From Haliscomenobacter sp040403615 (lineage in GTDB: Bacteria; Bacteroidota; Bacteroidia; Chitinophagales; Saprospiraceae), in assembly GCF_040403615.1 (NCBI RefSeq), contig NZ_JBBAKG010000014.1, positions 24,777 to 88,776 on the forward strand: DNA of 64,000 nt, read 5' to 3'. Of the stretch, positions 35,765 through 43,670 are shown piece after piece. The number at the start of each line of letters is the position of its first letter. Position 1 is the stretch's first letter. The notes beneath the pieces were generated by a model. The model was not told the DNA's origin and did no database searches. It worked only from the letters and a program-made list of their open reading frames with translations. The position numbers and the translations under genes were made by a program.

Positions 35765-37198
35765 ATGGAATCGTCGTGTCAAAAAATTTTGCTGGCGATG
35801 CTAACGCTTTTATTGTGCCTTAGCCTCGAAACCCACGCAAAAAATCCAACAAACGAGACCGAACTGGACGAAGCGGAAATTACCCGCCGACTCTACGCGA
35901 TGGAGAACAGAGTAGTGAAACCAAGGTATGATCCCGTAGTAATGGGATACCTTAAAACTTATCTGGTTCGAGGTCGCGAAGGAACGGAACAAATGCTCGG
36001 ACGTCGCTTTATTTATTTTCCCCTCTTTGAAGATGTCCTTTTTCAAAATGACCTGCCTGAAGAATTAAAAGCCTTGTCCATTGTTGAGTCTGCTTTGCAC
36101 AACCGCGCGATTTCGCGGGTTGGGGCCATGGGGCTTTGGCAATTTATGGCTCCAACGGCACGTAATTTTGGACTCCAAGTGGATGCCAACATTGATGAGC
36201 GCCGGGATACCCGCCGTTCAACCGAGGCCGCTGCCGCATACTTGAAAAACCTGTACAAGGAATTCTCTGATTGGGAATTGGCCATTGCGGCATACAATTC
36301 AGGTAGTGGAAGAGTGATTCGGGCAATCAAGCGCAGCCGGGGAACCAACTATTGGGCAATCCGGGGCGATCTTCCCCGCGAAACCGCCAACTATGTCCCC
36401 GCCTTCATTGCGGCCAGCTATCTTCTGGAGCATTTTGAAAAGCACGGGCTTACCCCAAAATATCCCGCTGAGGAATTGTTGCTCACCACCTCCATCAAAG
36501 TGCATCAAGACTTAAGCTTTGAGCAGGTTGCTACACTTACTGGTGTGACCATGGAAACCATTGAGTTTCTCAATCCAGCCTACAACCGCAAAACCATCCC
36601 GGCTAGTACCAAAGGATATTACCTTACCTTGCCATCCAAAGTGATGGAAAAAGTGCGGGTATACCTGGAAACCAATCGCCCGGATGGAACCATTAAACCT
36701 GAACTCTATTCCAGCATCAAAGCCCCCAAAGTGCGGGAACTGGATGCCTCGGCAAGTATGCTGGTAGAAGAAAGCCACGAAGTAAGCAAAGGTGAAACGC
36801 TGCAAGAGCTGGCTGGAATTTATGGCTGTACAGTAGACAAAATTCGGGAATGGAACAAGTTGGACACCGCAGCTATTGCACCAGGTCAGTTGCTGAAAAT
36901 TTTCCGCCCAAAAGGGAGGGAACTCAAATTTAGGATAGAGCGAATGGAAGCCGTAAGCTTGATTCCCATGCTCACATTGGCGATCCAGCAAACGACCAAA
37001 ATCCTGGAAAATGCCGCATCCAAAGACGTAGCTGGCCAGGAAGCCTTCCAATACTATGTCACAACCCGACCAGAGAGTATTTTTGAAATTGCTGATCGCT
37101 TCCCCGGCGCAACCCTTCAGGATATTCTCAAAATCAATGATCTCCCTTCCAATCGGATTATTCGAGCCGGAACTCGACTGAAAATCCGTAAACTTTAA
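35765..37198 (+). CDS. MltD-like lytic transglycosylase with LysM domains
   Basis: The 477-residue secreted protein has a signal peptide, an SLT domain (about 90-220) with catalytic Glu in ALSIVESALHNRAISRVGAMG plus GLWQFMAPTARNFGL and AAYNSGSGRVIRAI, and LysM-like repeats near 245-300, 340-383 and 420-475. It should cut peptidoglycan to 1,6-anhydro products. A TTG at 35729 could extend the N-terminus. A terminator-like hairpin follows. Confidence 0.92.
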   Translation: MESSCQKILLAMLTLLLCLSLETHAKNPTNETELDEAEITRRLYAMENRVVKPRYDPVVMGYLKTYLVRGREGTEQMLGRRFIYFPLFEDVLFQNDLPEELKALSIVESALHNRAISRVGAMGLWQFMAPTARNFGLQVDANIDERRDTRRSTEAAAAYLKNLYKEFSDWELAIAAYNSGSGRVIRAIKRSRGTNYWAIRGDLPRETANYVPAFIAASYLLEHFEKHGLTPKYPAEELLLTTSIKVHQDLSFEQVATLTGVTMETIEFLNPAYNRKTIPASTKGYYLTLPSKVMEKVRVYLETNRPDGTIKPELYSSIKAPKVRELDASASMLVEESHEVSKGETLQELAGIYGCTVDKIREWNKLDTAAIAPGQLLKIFRPKGRELKFRIERMEAVSLIPMLTLAIQQTTKILENAASKDVAGQEAFQYYVTTRPESIFEIADRFPGATLQDILKINDLPSNRIIRAGTRLKIRKL

Positions 37199-37211
37199 AT
37201 ACCTCAATTTA

Positions 37212-37246
37212 ACTGATCCAGAAGTGTTGATTACTTCTGGATCAGT
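37212..37246 (+). terminator. Hairpin after the MltD-like gene
   Basis: ACTGATCCAGAAGT (37212-37225) pairs perfectly with ACTTCTGGATCAGT (37233-37246) around a 7-nt loop, followed by TTCCGTTTTT. It separates the MltD gene from the DUF937 gene; it lies about 31 bp before the latter's ATG and could also affect its translation. Confidence 0.7.
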
Positions 37247-37277
37247 TTCCGTTTTTAACTCCAAAAAATCAACAACC

Positions 37278-37916
37278 ATGTCGAATCAATTTATGAACAT
37301 CCTGTCGGAGCACCTGGATGATGACAACTTCATTGACAAACTAAGCGATCAAATTGGTGGTGCTGAAAGAGAGCAAACCCGCGCGGCTGCCAATGGCATC
37401 GTTACGGCGATGAGCAGCGCCATTACCAAAACTGCCAGCAACGAGCAGGGTGCAACTGGCCTTCTGGGTATGTTGGATACCGATCACGACGGCAGTGTTT
37501 TGGACAACATCATGGAGATGGTTTCAGGTGGCAATTCCAATTCGGGTCAAGGTGGTGGTGGACTCCTCCAAAACGGGGCCGGTCTGGTAAGCTCACTCCT
37601 TGGTGGCAAGCAAAATGGCATCATTGACATGATCAGCAAAATGAGTGGCTTGAGTGGCGATAAAACCGGCAACTTGATGGCTATGCTTGCACCCATGATC
37701 ATGGGCGCCCTGGGCAAAAGCAAAAAAGAAGGCGGTCTGGATATTGGTGGCATCATGAACATGCTGCAAGGTACCCAACAAAAAACCAGCGGCAATCCAG
37801 CAATGGACATGATCGGCAAGTTTTTGGACAAAGATGGCGACGGTGACTTTACCGACGATCTCCTGGGTGGAGTAGGCGGTGGCTTACTGGGCGGCTTGTT
37901 CGGAGGCAAGAAATAA
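37278..37916 (+). CDS. DUF937-type glycine-rich protein
   Basis: The 212-residue protein (MSNQFMNILSEHL start) contains the DUF937 pattern: DDNFIDKLSDQIG, AANGIVTAMSSAI, ATGLLGMLDTDHDGSVLDNIMEMV, and Gly-rich repeats ending in GGGLLGGLFGGKK. Two EF-hand-like loops (DTDHDGS, DKDGDGDFTDD) may bind Ca. No signal peptide. Function unknown. The frame opens at 37224, but the ATG at 37278 fits the domain. Confidence 0.82.
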   Translation: MSNQFMNILSEHLDDDNFIDKLSDQIGGAEREQTRAAANGIVTAMSSAITKTASNEQGATGLLGMLDTDHDGSVLDNIMEMVSGGNSNSGQGGGGLLQNGAGLVSSLLGGKQNGIIDMISKMSGLSGDKTGNLMAMLAPMIMGALGKSKKEGGLDIGGIMNMLQGTQQKTSGNPAMDMIGKFLDKDGDGDFTDDLLGGVGGGLLGGLFGGKK

Positions 37917-37925
37917 GCAAAACAG

Positions 37926-37965
37926 AGGGTGAGCGGGGTATCCCTTGTTCACCCTTCGTTTTTTT
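37926..37965 (+). terminator. Intrinsic terminator after DUF937 gene
   Basis: AGGGTGA (37926-37932) pairs with TCACCCT (37949-37955) with inner GGG/CCC pairing, followed by a run of seven T. It overlaps the 3' end of the convergent lpxD. Confidence 0.7.
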
Positions 37966-38875
37966 CGTCCCTAAGTCTTCTCAAGATTGCCAGTTCCTGG
38001 TACGCTTTGCGCGCTTCCTGGGCTGGATACCCAAAGTAAACTTTTCCTGCTTCCAAATCCTTTGAAATGCCACTTTTAGCTTGTACTACGACTCCGTTGC
38101 CAATGCTTAGGTTTTGAGCAATGCCCACCTGGCCGTACAAAATCACATCATCTCCTACTACTGTATTCCCGCCGATGCCTACCTGAGCAGCAAACAAGCA
38201 GCGTTTGCCAACGACTACATCGTGACCAATGTGCACCTGCCCATCCAGTTTGGTGCCTGTACCAATGCGGGTTTCGCCCGATACGCCCTTGCAAATGGTA
38301 CAACCTGGCCCAATGTCAACCCGATCTTCCAAAACGACCATTCCTCCTGAACGCCATTTTTGAAAACCTTCCGGCGTGCGTTTGAAGTAAAAAGCTTCGG
38401 ATCCAATGACCGAACCCGATTGCACAATTACCTCTTCTCCAATCTGTGTGTATTCTGCAATGGTCACGTTGGCCATGATGTGGCTATTTGCACCAATTTT
38501 AACATACGGCCCAATCACCACATTGGGTTCGATGATGGCACTTGGATGAATCTCCGCCAAAGGACTAATGCTTACTTGTAGCGGATGGTAGGGCCGGTGT
38601 TCCAACACCAGACTGTCGTATGCCTTGAATGGCTCATCGCACAGCAGCAGGGTTTTTCCTGCGGGAGGGACAACGCGTTCGTTCAAAATGACGAATGTTG
38701 CCAGTGAGCTGAGTGATTTTTCAAAATATTTTTTGACATCTACAAACGTGATATCGCCAGGGCGTACCTGGTGTATTTCATTGATGCCTATAGCCAAAGC
38801 TTCTTGATCTCCAATGACTTCAGCATTTATTTTTTGTGCTATTTCACGAATGGGTATGGGTCTGTCGAAATTCAT
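37949..38875 (-). CDS. lpxD: UDP-3-O-acylglucosamine N-acyltransferase LpxD
   Basis: The 308-residue protein has an N-terminal uridine-binding domain and a left-handed beta helix made of hexapeptide repeats (about 100-270), with the catalytic His in VHIGHDVVVGKR. LpxD adds the N-linked 3-hydroxyacyl chain in lipid A synthesis. It is alone here, not next to lpxA/lpxC, and somewhat shorter than the usual ~340 residues, so it may be a second copy or variant. It is convergent with the DUF937 gene. Confidence 0.87.
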   Translation of the reverse strand: MNFDRPIPIREIAQKINAEVIGDQEALAIGINEIHQVRPGDITFVDVKKYFEKSLSSLATFVILNERVVPPAGKTLLLCDEPFKAYDSLVLEHRPYHPLQVSISPLAEIHPSAIIEPNVVIGPYVKIGANSHIMANVTIAEYTQIGEEVIVQSGSVIGSEAFYFKRTPEGFQKWRSGGMVVLEDRVDIGPGCTICKGVSGETRIGTGTKLDGQVHIGHDVVVGKRCLFAAQVGIGGNTVVGDDVILYGQVGIAQNLSIGNGVVVQAKSGISKDLEAGKVYFGYPAQEARKAYQELAILRRLRDEKNEG

Positions 38876-39007
38876 CTGCCGATTTTAAGAGGCAAAGAAA
38901 ATGAAAAAGGTTGATTTTTTTCATCCTGAAGAAAATCCAAACTTCTTTAAGCCCCGTATATCTAGTTGTAATTTATTTTACAAATCACCCAACAATTTTT
39001 CTAAATC

Positions 39008-39565
39008 ATGAAGAACGTCTTGAAATTGGCCGTTATGGCCTTCGCATTGTTTTGTGTATCCTTGAGCGTTAATGCTCAAGTTGGTAATGTAATGGTAGGT
39101 GGAGAGCCTATGCTTCCTGCCAAAAACATCATCGAGAATGCTGTAAACTCAAAAGCCCACACTACCCTGGTAGCAGCAGTAAAAGCGGCGGGTTTGGTAG
39201 AAACACTACAAGGCAAAGGCCCATTTACAGTATTTGCACCTGTAAACGATGCTTTTGAAAACCTGCCAGCAGGTACAGTAGAAACCCTATTGAAGCCAGA
39301 AAACAAAAAATCCTTGACAGGAGTCCTGACTTACCACGTGGTATCCGGCAAGTACGATTTCAATGCATTGGTTGCATTGATCAAGAAAGGCAAAACCAGC
39401 TTGGCCACAGTGAATGGTGCAAAACTCACCTTCAAAATGAACGGCTTGCACAACATTCAGGTGGTTGATGAAAGTGGTGTTGCCGCCAACATCAGCACTT
39501 ACGATGTGTATCAATCCAATGGAGTGATTCACGCTATCGATGCTGTGTTGTTGCCTAAAATGTAA
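39008..39565 (+). CDS. Secreted fasciclin-domain protein
   Basis: The 185-residue protein has a signal peptide (cleavage near VNAQ) and one FAS1 domain (about 38-182) with FTVFAPVNDAFENLPAGTVETLL, LTYHVVSGKY and NGVIHAIDAVLLPKM. FAS1 domains mediate adhesion. No sorting domain or lipobox. A strong terminator follows. Single-gene transcript. Confidence 0.93.
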   Translation: MKNVLKLAVMAFALFCVSLSVNAQVGNVMVGGEPMLPAKNIIENAVNSKAHTTLVAAVKAAGLVETLQGKGPFTVFAPVNDAFENLPAGTVETLLKPENKKSLTGVLTYHVVSGKYDFNALVALIKKGKTSLATVNGAKLTFKMNGLHNIQVVDESGVAANISTYDVYQSNGVIHAIDAVLLPKM

Positions 39566-39601
39566 GCACAAAGATCAAATAAAGGGGAATCATTATTAAG
39601 T

Positions 39602-39646
39602 GAAGCCCGATCAACTTTCTAGTTTGATCGGGCTTCCTTTTTTTTT
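39602..39646 (+). terminator. Intrinsic terminator
   Basis: GAAGCCCGATCAA (39602-39614) pairs with TTGATCGGGCTTC (39624-39636) and is followed by nine T residues. It ends the fasciclin transcript, immediately before the repeat element. Confidence 0.93.
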
Positions 39647-39657
39647 GCCTTAGTAGT

Positions 39658-39774
39658 GGGGCAAAAAAAAGTGTTCATTTTTATTGAGCCACAGGATTAG
39701 ACAAGACACTTAAAATGAATTGTTTACTCATCTAATCCTGTGGCAAAAATGAACACTTATTTTTTTGTCGCCCC
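39658..39774. mobile_element. 117-bp inverted-repeat element, copy 2
   Basis: This is an inverted second copy of the element at 17465-17580, with the same terminal GGGGC/GCCCC and inner GTGTTCATTTT arms. The two copies differ at both arms in compensating ways (for example C:G here where copy 1 has T:A in the CCACAGG/CCTGTGG stem), which keeps the pairing. Confidence 0.82.
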
Positions 39775-39783
39775 TTATCCGAT

Positions 39784-40812
39784 TTAGAACGTAATGGCGT
39801 ACTTCAGCAAGAGCTGCTGGGTCACACTCAAGCGTGGCCCGGTAACTGCTTTTCCAGTACCATCCACTTTGATACCGTTGATGGCATTGAAATCAGAAGT
39901 AAACATGTTCATGTCGTCGTCGTAATAGAAATTGGCCAAAACCGCCAGTTGGAAGTTTTTAAACAAAGTCCAGGAGAGGCTGTTGCGCCAGTCTACGTCG
40001 ATGTTTTGAGGATTGCTGAGGTAGTTGCTGAACATCAAGAGGTTAGAGGTGTAAGTCAGCTTATCGCCAAAGAATTTGTTGTTGTACAAAATCCGCAATT
40101 GGCTACCCAACTGGGCATCCACATTTTTGGCCGAAACGATTCCTCCCTGGGCATTTTTGGTTACCGGGTTGCCGTGCACACCGCGCAGGGCAACAGCATC
40201 GTTGCTTACAATGATCCACTTGGCGCCCAATGGGGAATAAAACAAGGAAAGCTTGGCAGTAGGCTTATAATCGATACCCACCGCAAGGTTGATGATAGCA
40301 GGTGAAAACAACTGCGACAAACGGGCCGAGCCTTCTACATTGTTCAGAAAAAGCCCGGGAAAGCTGCTTCCCCCCTGATAGGTAGGGGTCAACTGACTCA
40401 AGAAGTTCAAGTCTGCAGCATAAAAGATTTTAGAAGTTTCACTGGTTTTGTAGCCAATCTTGGAGGAAAATACCAATTCGTCCAATGATTTTTGGAAAGG
40501 TACATTGGCATTCGTTGCGCCGATGCGCACTATCCCAACGCCCAAGCGCTGTACACCAAAGTTCCATTGCCCCTGGTTTCCCCAAGCAACGCGATTTTTT
40601 TGGTAATTGCCAAAAACGTTGATGCCGCCGCCAAATCCCAGGCGGTCTTGTGCCGATCCCTGGCGAGGGTTGATGTTGAGCAATTGATCAAAGGCCAGTG
40701 CAAATCCGGCTCCGCTTTTCCAGTAGGAGGTATCTTTGGGAGCTTCTTGTCCAAAAGCAGCACTGGTGAGCAGGAAGAACAACAAAAAGAGCGGTAAAAG
40801 TGATTGTTTCAT
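39784..40812 (-). CDS. DUF3078 outer-membrane protein
   Basis: The 342-residue protein has a signal peptide (cleavage near AFGQ) and the DUF3078 pattern: YWKSGAGFALAFDQLLNINP, GGGINVFGNYQ, DELVFSSKIGYKT, LYSPLGAKWII-like strands, WRNSLSWTLF and a C-terminal strand ending LLKYAITF. It is an outer-membrane beta barrel of unknown function, frequent in Bacteroidota. Its 3' end is bordered by the repeat element. Confidence 0.9.
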   Translation of the reverse strand: MKQSLLPLFLLFFLLTSAAFGQEAPKDTSYWKSGAGFALAFDQLLNINPRQGSAQDRLGFGGGINVFGNYQKNRVAWGNQGQWNFGVQRLGVGIVRIGATNANVPFQKSLDELVFSSKIGYKTSETSKIFYAADLNFLSQLTPTYQGGSSFPGLFLNNVEGSARLSQLFSPAIINLAVGIDYKPTAKLSLFYSPLGAKWIIVSNDAVALRGVHGNPVTKNAQGGIVSAKNVDAQLGSQLRILYNNKFFGDKLTYTSNLLMFSNYLSNPQNIDVDWRNSLSWTLFKNFQLAVLANFYYDDDMNMFTSDFNAINGIKVDGTGKAVTGPRLSVTQQLLLKYAITF

Positions 40813-40886
40813 TTTGCTAAGTTGAGTAGATAATAGAGGATTGGCTAACCATCATCATGCGTTGGTCCAATCCCTTTCAAGAGGTA

Positions 40887-41738
40887 TTATTTAAAAATTT
40901 CGTATTTCTCGCTGGAAAGTTTGTTGAGAGGCACCACAATTTTGCGGTCATCGGTGTCCAGGGTCATGGTGGAATTGTCCATTTCCAGTACCTTGCCTTT
41001 TACCCCATCGATGGCAATGGTATCGCCAATGTGAACCTTATTTTTGTTGTAGTAAGCCGCCAGTAAATTGCCCACCAATGGCCGCGAAGCATAGCCATAG
41101 CCTACCGCAAAAGCACCCACAATACCTGCCAGGATGATGGAAAGATTGTCCTGGATGAAATTGGTATCGATCCCCGCTTGCGACAAGGTGATCATGGCTA
41201 CGTTGATGAACACAAAGTAGAAGACAAAATTAGCAATCAATCCCGCTGCTGGAATGTTGAGTGAAGCACAAGCCGTATGCACCAGTTTTTTGAGCACATC
41301 TGCGAATAGAATGCCGATTACAAAAACGATCAAGGCGGACAAGATCCGGGGCAGGTATTCAAAGATTTTACTGATCATTTCCGAAACCGCAGAAATGCCC
41401 ATGGTATCAGCCGCAGCCATGAAAAAGAAGATGAAAATCAGGTAGTAAAAAAACTTCCCGATCATCACCGATGGCTTGATGGTCATGGGTGAGCGGGCAA
41501 TAAAATCGATTTGGTTGAGGCGCTCTCCCAATTTGTCGGCTCCGATGCGCTCCAAAAGTTTTTGAAAAAAACGCGAAATCATTCTACCCAAAAACCAACC
41601 CAAAAACAACAAGAGCAGCGCGCCGATGAATTTTGGCACAAAGGAAATCATGCCCATGAAAAATTGATCAAACATGGGTTGGTACTTATTGTAAAGATCG
41701 TCGAACCATTGTGGAACGCTGAGTAAAAATAGGTTCAT
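40887..41738 (-). CDS. MscS-family mechanosensitive channel protein
   Basis: The 283-residue protein has four hydrophobic helices (about 30-52, 95-110, 130-150, 168-190), a conserved-TM-helix repeat layout and the MscS-type pore/beta segment (VGAFAVGYGYASRPLVGNLLAAYYNKNKVHIGDTIAIDG). It probably responds to membrane tension. It lies downstream of a 97-residue protein and an ECF sigma factor on the same strand and may be in their operon. Confidence 0.87.
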   Translation of the reverse strand: MNLFLLSVPQWFDDLYNKYQPMFDQFFMGMISFVPKFIGALLLLFLGWFLGRMISRFFQKLLERIGADKLGERLNQIDFIARSPMTIKPSVMIGKFFYYLIFIFFFMAAADTMGISAVSEMISKIFEYLPRILSALIVFVIGILFADVLKKLVHTACASLNIPAAGLIANFVFYFVFINVAMITLSQAGIDTNFIQDNLSIILAGIVGAFAVGYGYASRPLVGNLLAAYYNKNKVHIGDTIAIDGVKGKVLEMDNSTMTLDTDDRKIVVPLNKLSSEKYEIFK

Positions 41739-41766
41739 AATGAGTGGCTTAGGTTAAAGGATATGA

Positions 41767-42060
41767 TTACCGAATGATGTCTGGACTTTGTGGCCCTCCG
41801 CCAATTGGCCCTTTGCTTTCGGGGCGGTCAGGCGTATTGGGTGGAATGTGATTGGGGTTTTCTTCCGTTTCTGGGCCGGCACCGCCCGCCGCCATGACCA
41901 TCACGCCCACCATTTGGGACATGTACAGGTCTGCAACATCGCCGAGCATTCGCAAAAAACCGAGGTTTCCCCATACGTTGCTCACAATGCGCTCGTATTT
42001 TATTGGGTCGATGCGGTCGATGTCTTCATCGAGCATCCGTTTGAAATTATTAGAATTCAT
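41767..42060 (-). CDS. 97-residue protein coupled to the ECF sigma factor
   Basis: The ATG at 42060 is 7 bp after the sigma stop. The product has a helical N-terminal half (MNSNNFKRMLDEDIDRIDP) with a LGFLRMLGDVADLYM helix and a hydrophobic VGVMVMAAGG stretch, then a Pro/Gly-rich tail (NHIPPNTPDRPESKGPIGGG). No known domain. Position is that of an anti-sigma or sigma-partner, but there is no zinc motif or clear membrane helix. Function unknown. Confidence 0.65.
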   Translation of the reverse strand: MNSNNFKRMLDEDIDRIDPIKYERIVSNVWGNLGFLRMLGDVADLYMSQMVGVMVMAAGGAGPETEENPNHIPPNTPDRPESKGPIGGGPQSPDIIR

Positions 42061-42067
42061 AAGCCGA

Positions 42068-42646
42068 CTAATTTGTATTTGGGAATAGATCATCTTTGAT
42101 CTTCTGAGCTTTTTCTTTGGCACGTTTTATTTGCATTTTCACCGCGCTTTCAGTTTTATCCAGAATATCAGCAATGTCTTTAATAGGCATGTCATCCTGG
42201 TATTTCATCAAAAGGATCATGCGGTCGGCTGTGGGAATTTCGTCCAAAACCTTGCGCAGGGTGTCGACTTCGAGTTGCAGCAAAGCCTCATCCGGCACCT
42301 CATCGGCCGTATCAGGAGCTTTCTCGACATCGTCGGTGAATAACTCACCATGTTTTTTGTTCCTCCGCAAATAATCAATGCAAAAATTGTAGGTAATGGA
42401 ATAAAGCCAGGTAGAAAATTGAGCTTTTTCACCAAATTTTGAAAGATTGAGGAAAATCTTCAAAAAGATCTCCTGCGTTGCATCGTGCGCCAATGCCTCG
42501 TTTTTGAGGATGGAGATGCACTTTGCATAAACCTTGCTTACATAGCGGTTGTAAAGCACCGTGAAACACGGATTGGCCTGGGTTTGCAGGTAAACGTGGA
42601 TCACTTCAAAATCCCGCATTTCTTTAGTACAGGTAACAGCACTCAA
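42068..42646 (-). CDS. ECF RNA polymerase sigma factor
   Basis: The 192-residue protein has sigma-70 region 2 (about 30-95; HDATQEIFLKIF, FSTWLYSITYNFCIDYLRR) and region 4 (about 125-180; MKYQDDMPIKDIADILDKTESAVKMQIKRAKEKAQ). It fits the Bacteroidota ECF group. The start could be 42646 or the ATG at 42619. The upstream region holds a 162-bp terminal-repeat structure. Confidence 0.92.
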   Translation of the reverse strand: MSAVTCTKEMRDFEVIHVYLQTQANPCFTVLYNRYVSKVYAKCISILKNEALAHDATQEIFLKIFLNLSKFGEKAQFSTWLYSITYNFCIDYLRRNKKHGELFTDDVEKAPDTADEVPDEALLQLEVDTLRKVLDEIPTADRMILLMKYQDDMPIKDIADILDKTESAVKMQIKRAKEKAQKIKDDLFPNTN

Positions 42647-42703
42647 TTTCTTCCAGGTGTTGATTCACCAGCGAAGATAAACAAAAACCGTGATTTGCAT
42701 TTT

Positions 42704-42865
42704 AAGGAACGATGAAGAAACAACTGCCCCATTTTCACTTTGCTCTTTTACGCTTATCCATCCTATCTTTTTCGTTAAATAGGCTTGCTATTCGCCTCAA
42801 AAGATAGTTGACTAAGCGCAAAATAGCTGCGTTTAAATGTGCCATTTATTTCTTCATCGTTCCTT
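42704..42865. repeat. 162-bp element with perfect 17-bp inverted ends
   Basis: AAGGAACGATGAAGAAA (42704-42720) is repeated inverted at 42849-42865. The inside contains further pairing (CTATCTTTT with AAAAGATAG, AATAGGC with GCCT). It lies upstream of the sigma gene in a 341-bp gap (42647-42987) which otherwise shows no ORF. It is unrelated in sequence to the other elements here. Confidence 0.7.
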
Positions 42866-42987
42866 TGACGACAAGAACTGCAAAAAGACACGCTGAAAAA
42901 CAGGAAAATCTTAAAATTTTTAACTAAAAGTATTACATCGCCCCTTAGCTCCCTATTTTGGACAATTATTCACCTCAATCTCTTTCA

Positions 42988-43611
42988 ATGGCCTTGGAAA
43001 TCGAAGTTTGTGTTGATACCCTGGAAGCAGCCCTCGTCGCTGAAGCGAATGGCGCTACTCGCATTGAACTCTGTGGGCGCCTGGATTTGGACGGAACAAC
43101 CCCGGATGAAGCTTTTATTCAAGCAGCCTTAACCCAGTTGCAGATTCCGATTCACGTGATGATTCGGCCCAGGGGTGGAGATTTCGTCTATTCAGAAGCC
43201 GAATTTGCCGAGATGGAGCAAGCCATCGACCGTTGCAAGGCCCGGGGTGTTCCTGGCGTAGTATTGGGTGCGCTGACCGAATCTGGAACCCTGGATCTGA
43301 CGCATATTCTAACGTTGGCCGCTCGCGCCAAACCCGAAATGCTGGTGGTTGTACACAAGTGCATCGATTTTACCCCAGATCCCGCTGCTGCTTTTGATCA
43401 ACTTCTCGAACACGCTGATTTGATCGATTACGTCCTGACTTCGGGTGGCAAACCCACCGCCAAAGAAGGGCTACCTGTATTGCAATACATGATCAACCAG
43501 GGGCGAGATCGCATCAAAGTGATGGCTGCCGGAAAAATCACCAAAGACAATTTGAATGAACTATCCGATGCGCTTGGTGCTCCTGCCTACCACGGTCGAT
43601 TGATCGTTTAG
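42988..43611 (+). CDS. cutC: CutC family protein
   Basis: The 207-residue TIM-barrel protein matches CutC along its length: LEIEVCVDTLEAALVAEANG, RIELCGRLDLDGTTP, IHVMIRPRGGDFVY, CKARGVPGVVLGAL, LTSGGKPTAKEGL and IKVMAAGKIT. CutC was named for copper homeostasis, but its biochemical role is unsettled. I chose the ATG at 42988; a TTG at 42958 is in frame. Confidence 0.92.
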   Translation: MALEIEVCVDTLEAALVAEANGATRIELCGRLDLDGTTPDEAFIQAALTQLQIPIHVMIRPRGGDFVYSEAEFAEMEQAIDRCKARGVPGVVLGALTESGTLDLTHILTLAARAKPEMLVVVHKCIDFTPDPAAAFDQLLEHADLIDYVLTSGGKPTAKEGLPVLQYMINQGRDRIKVMAAGKITKDNLNELSDALGAPAYHGRLIV

Positions 43612-43670
43612 GCAATATTATTCAACTATTAGGCGTACTTTAAACGTTTACCTCAACAACCCAAAAACCA

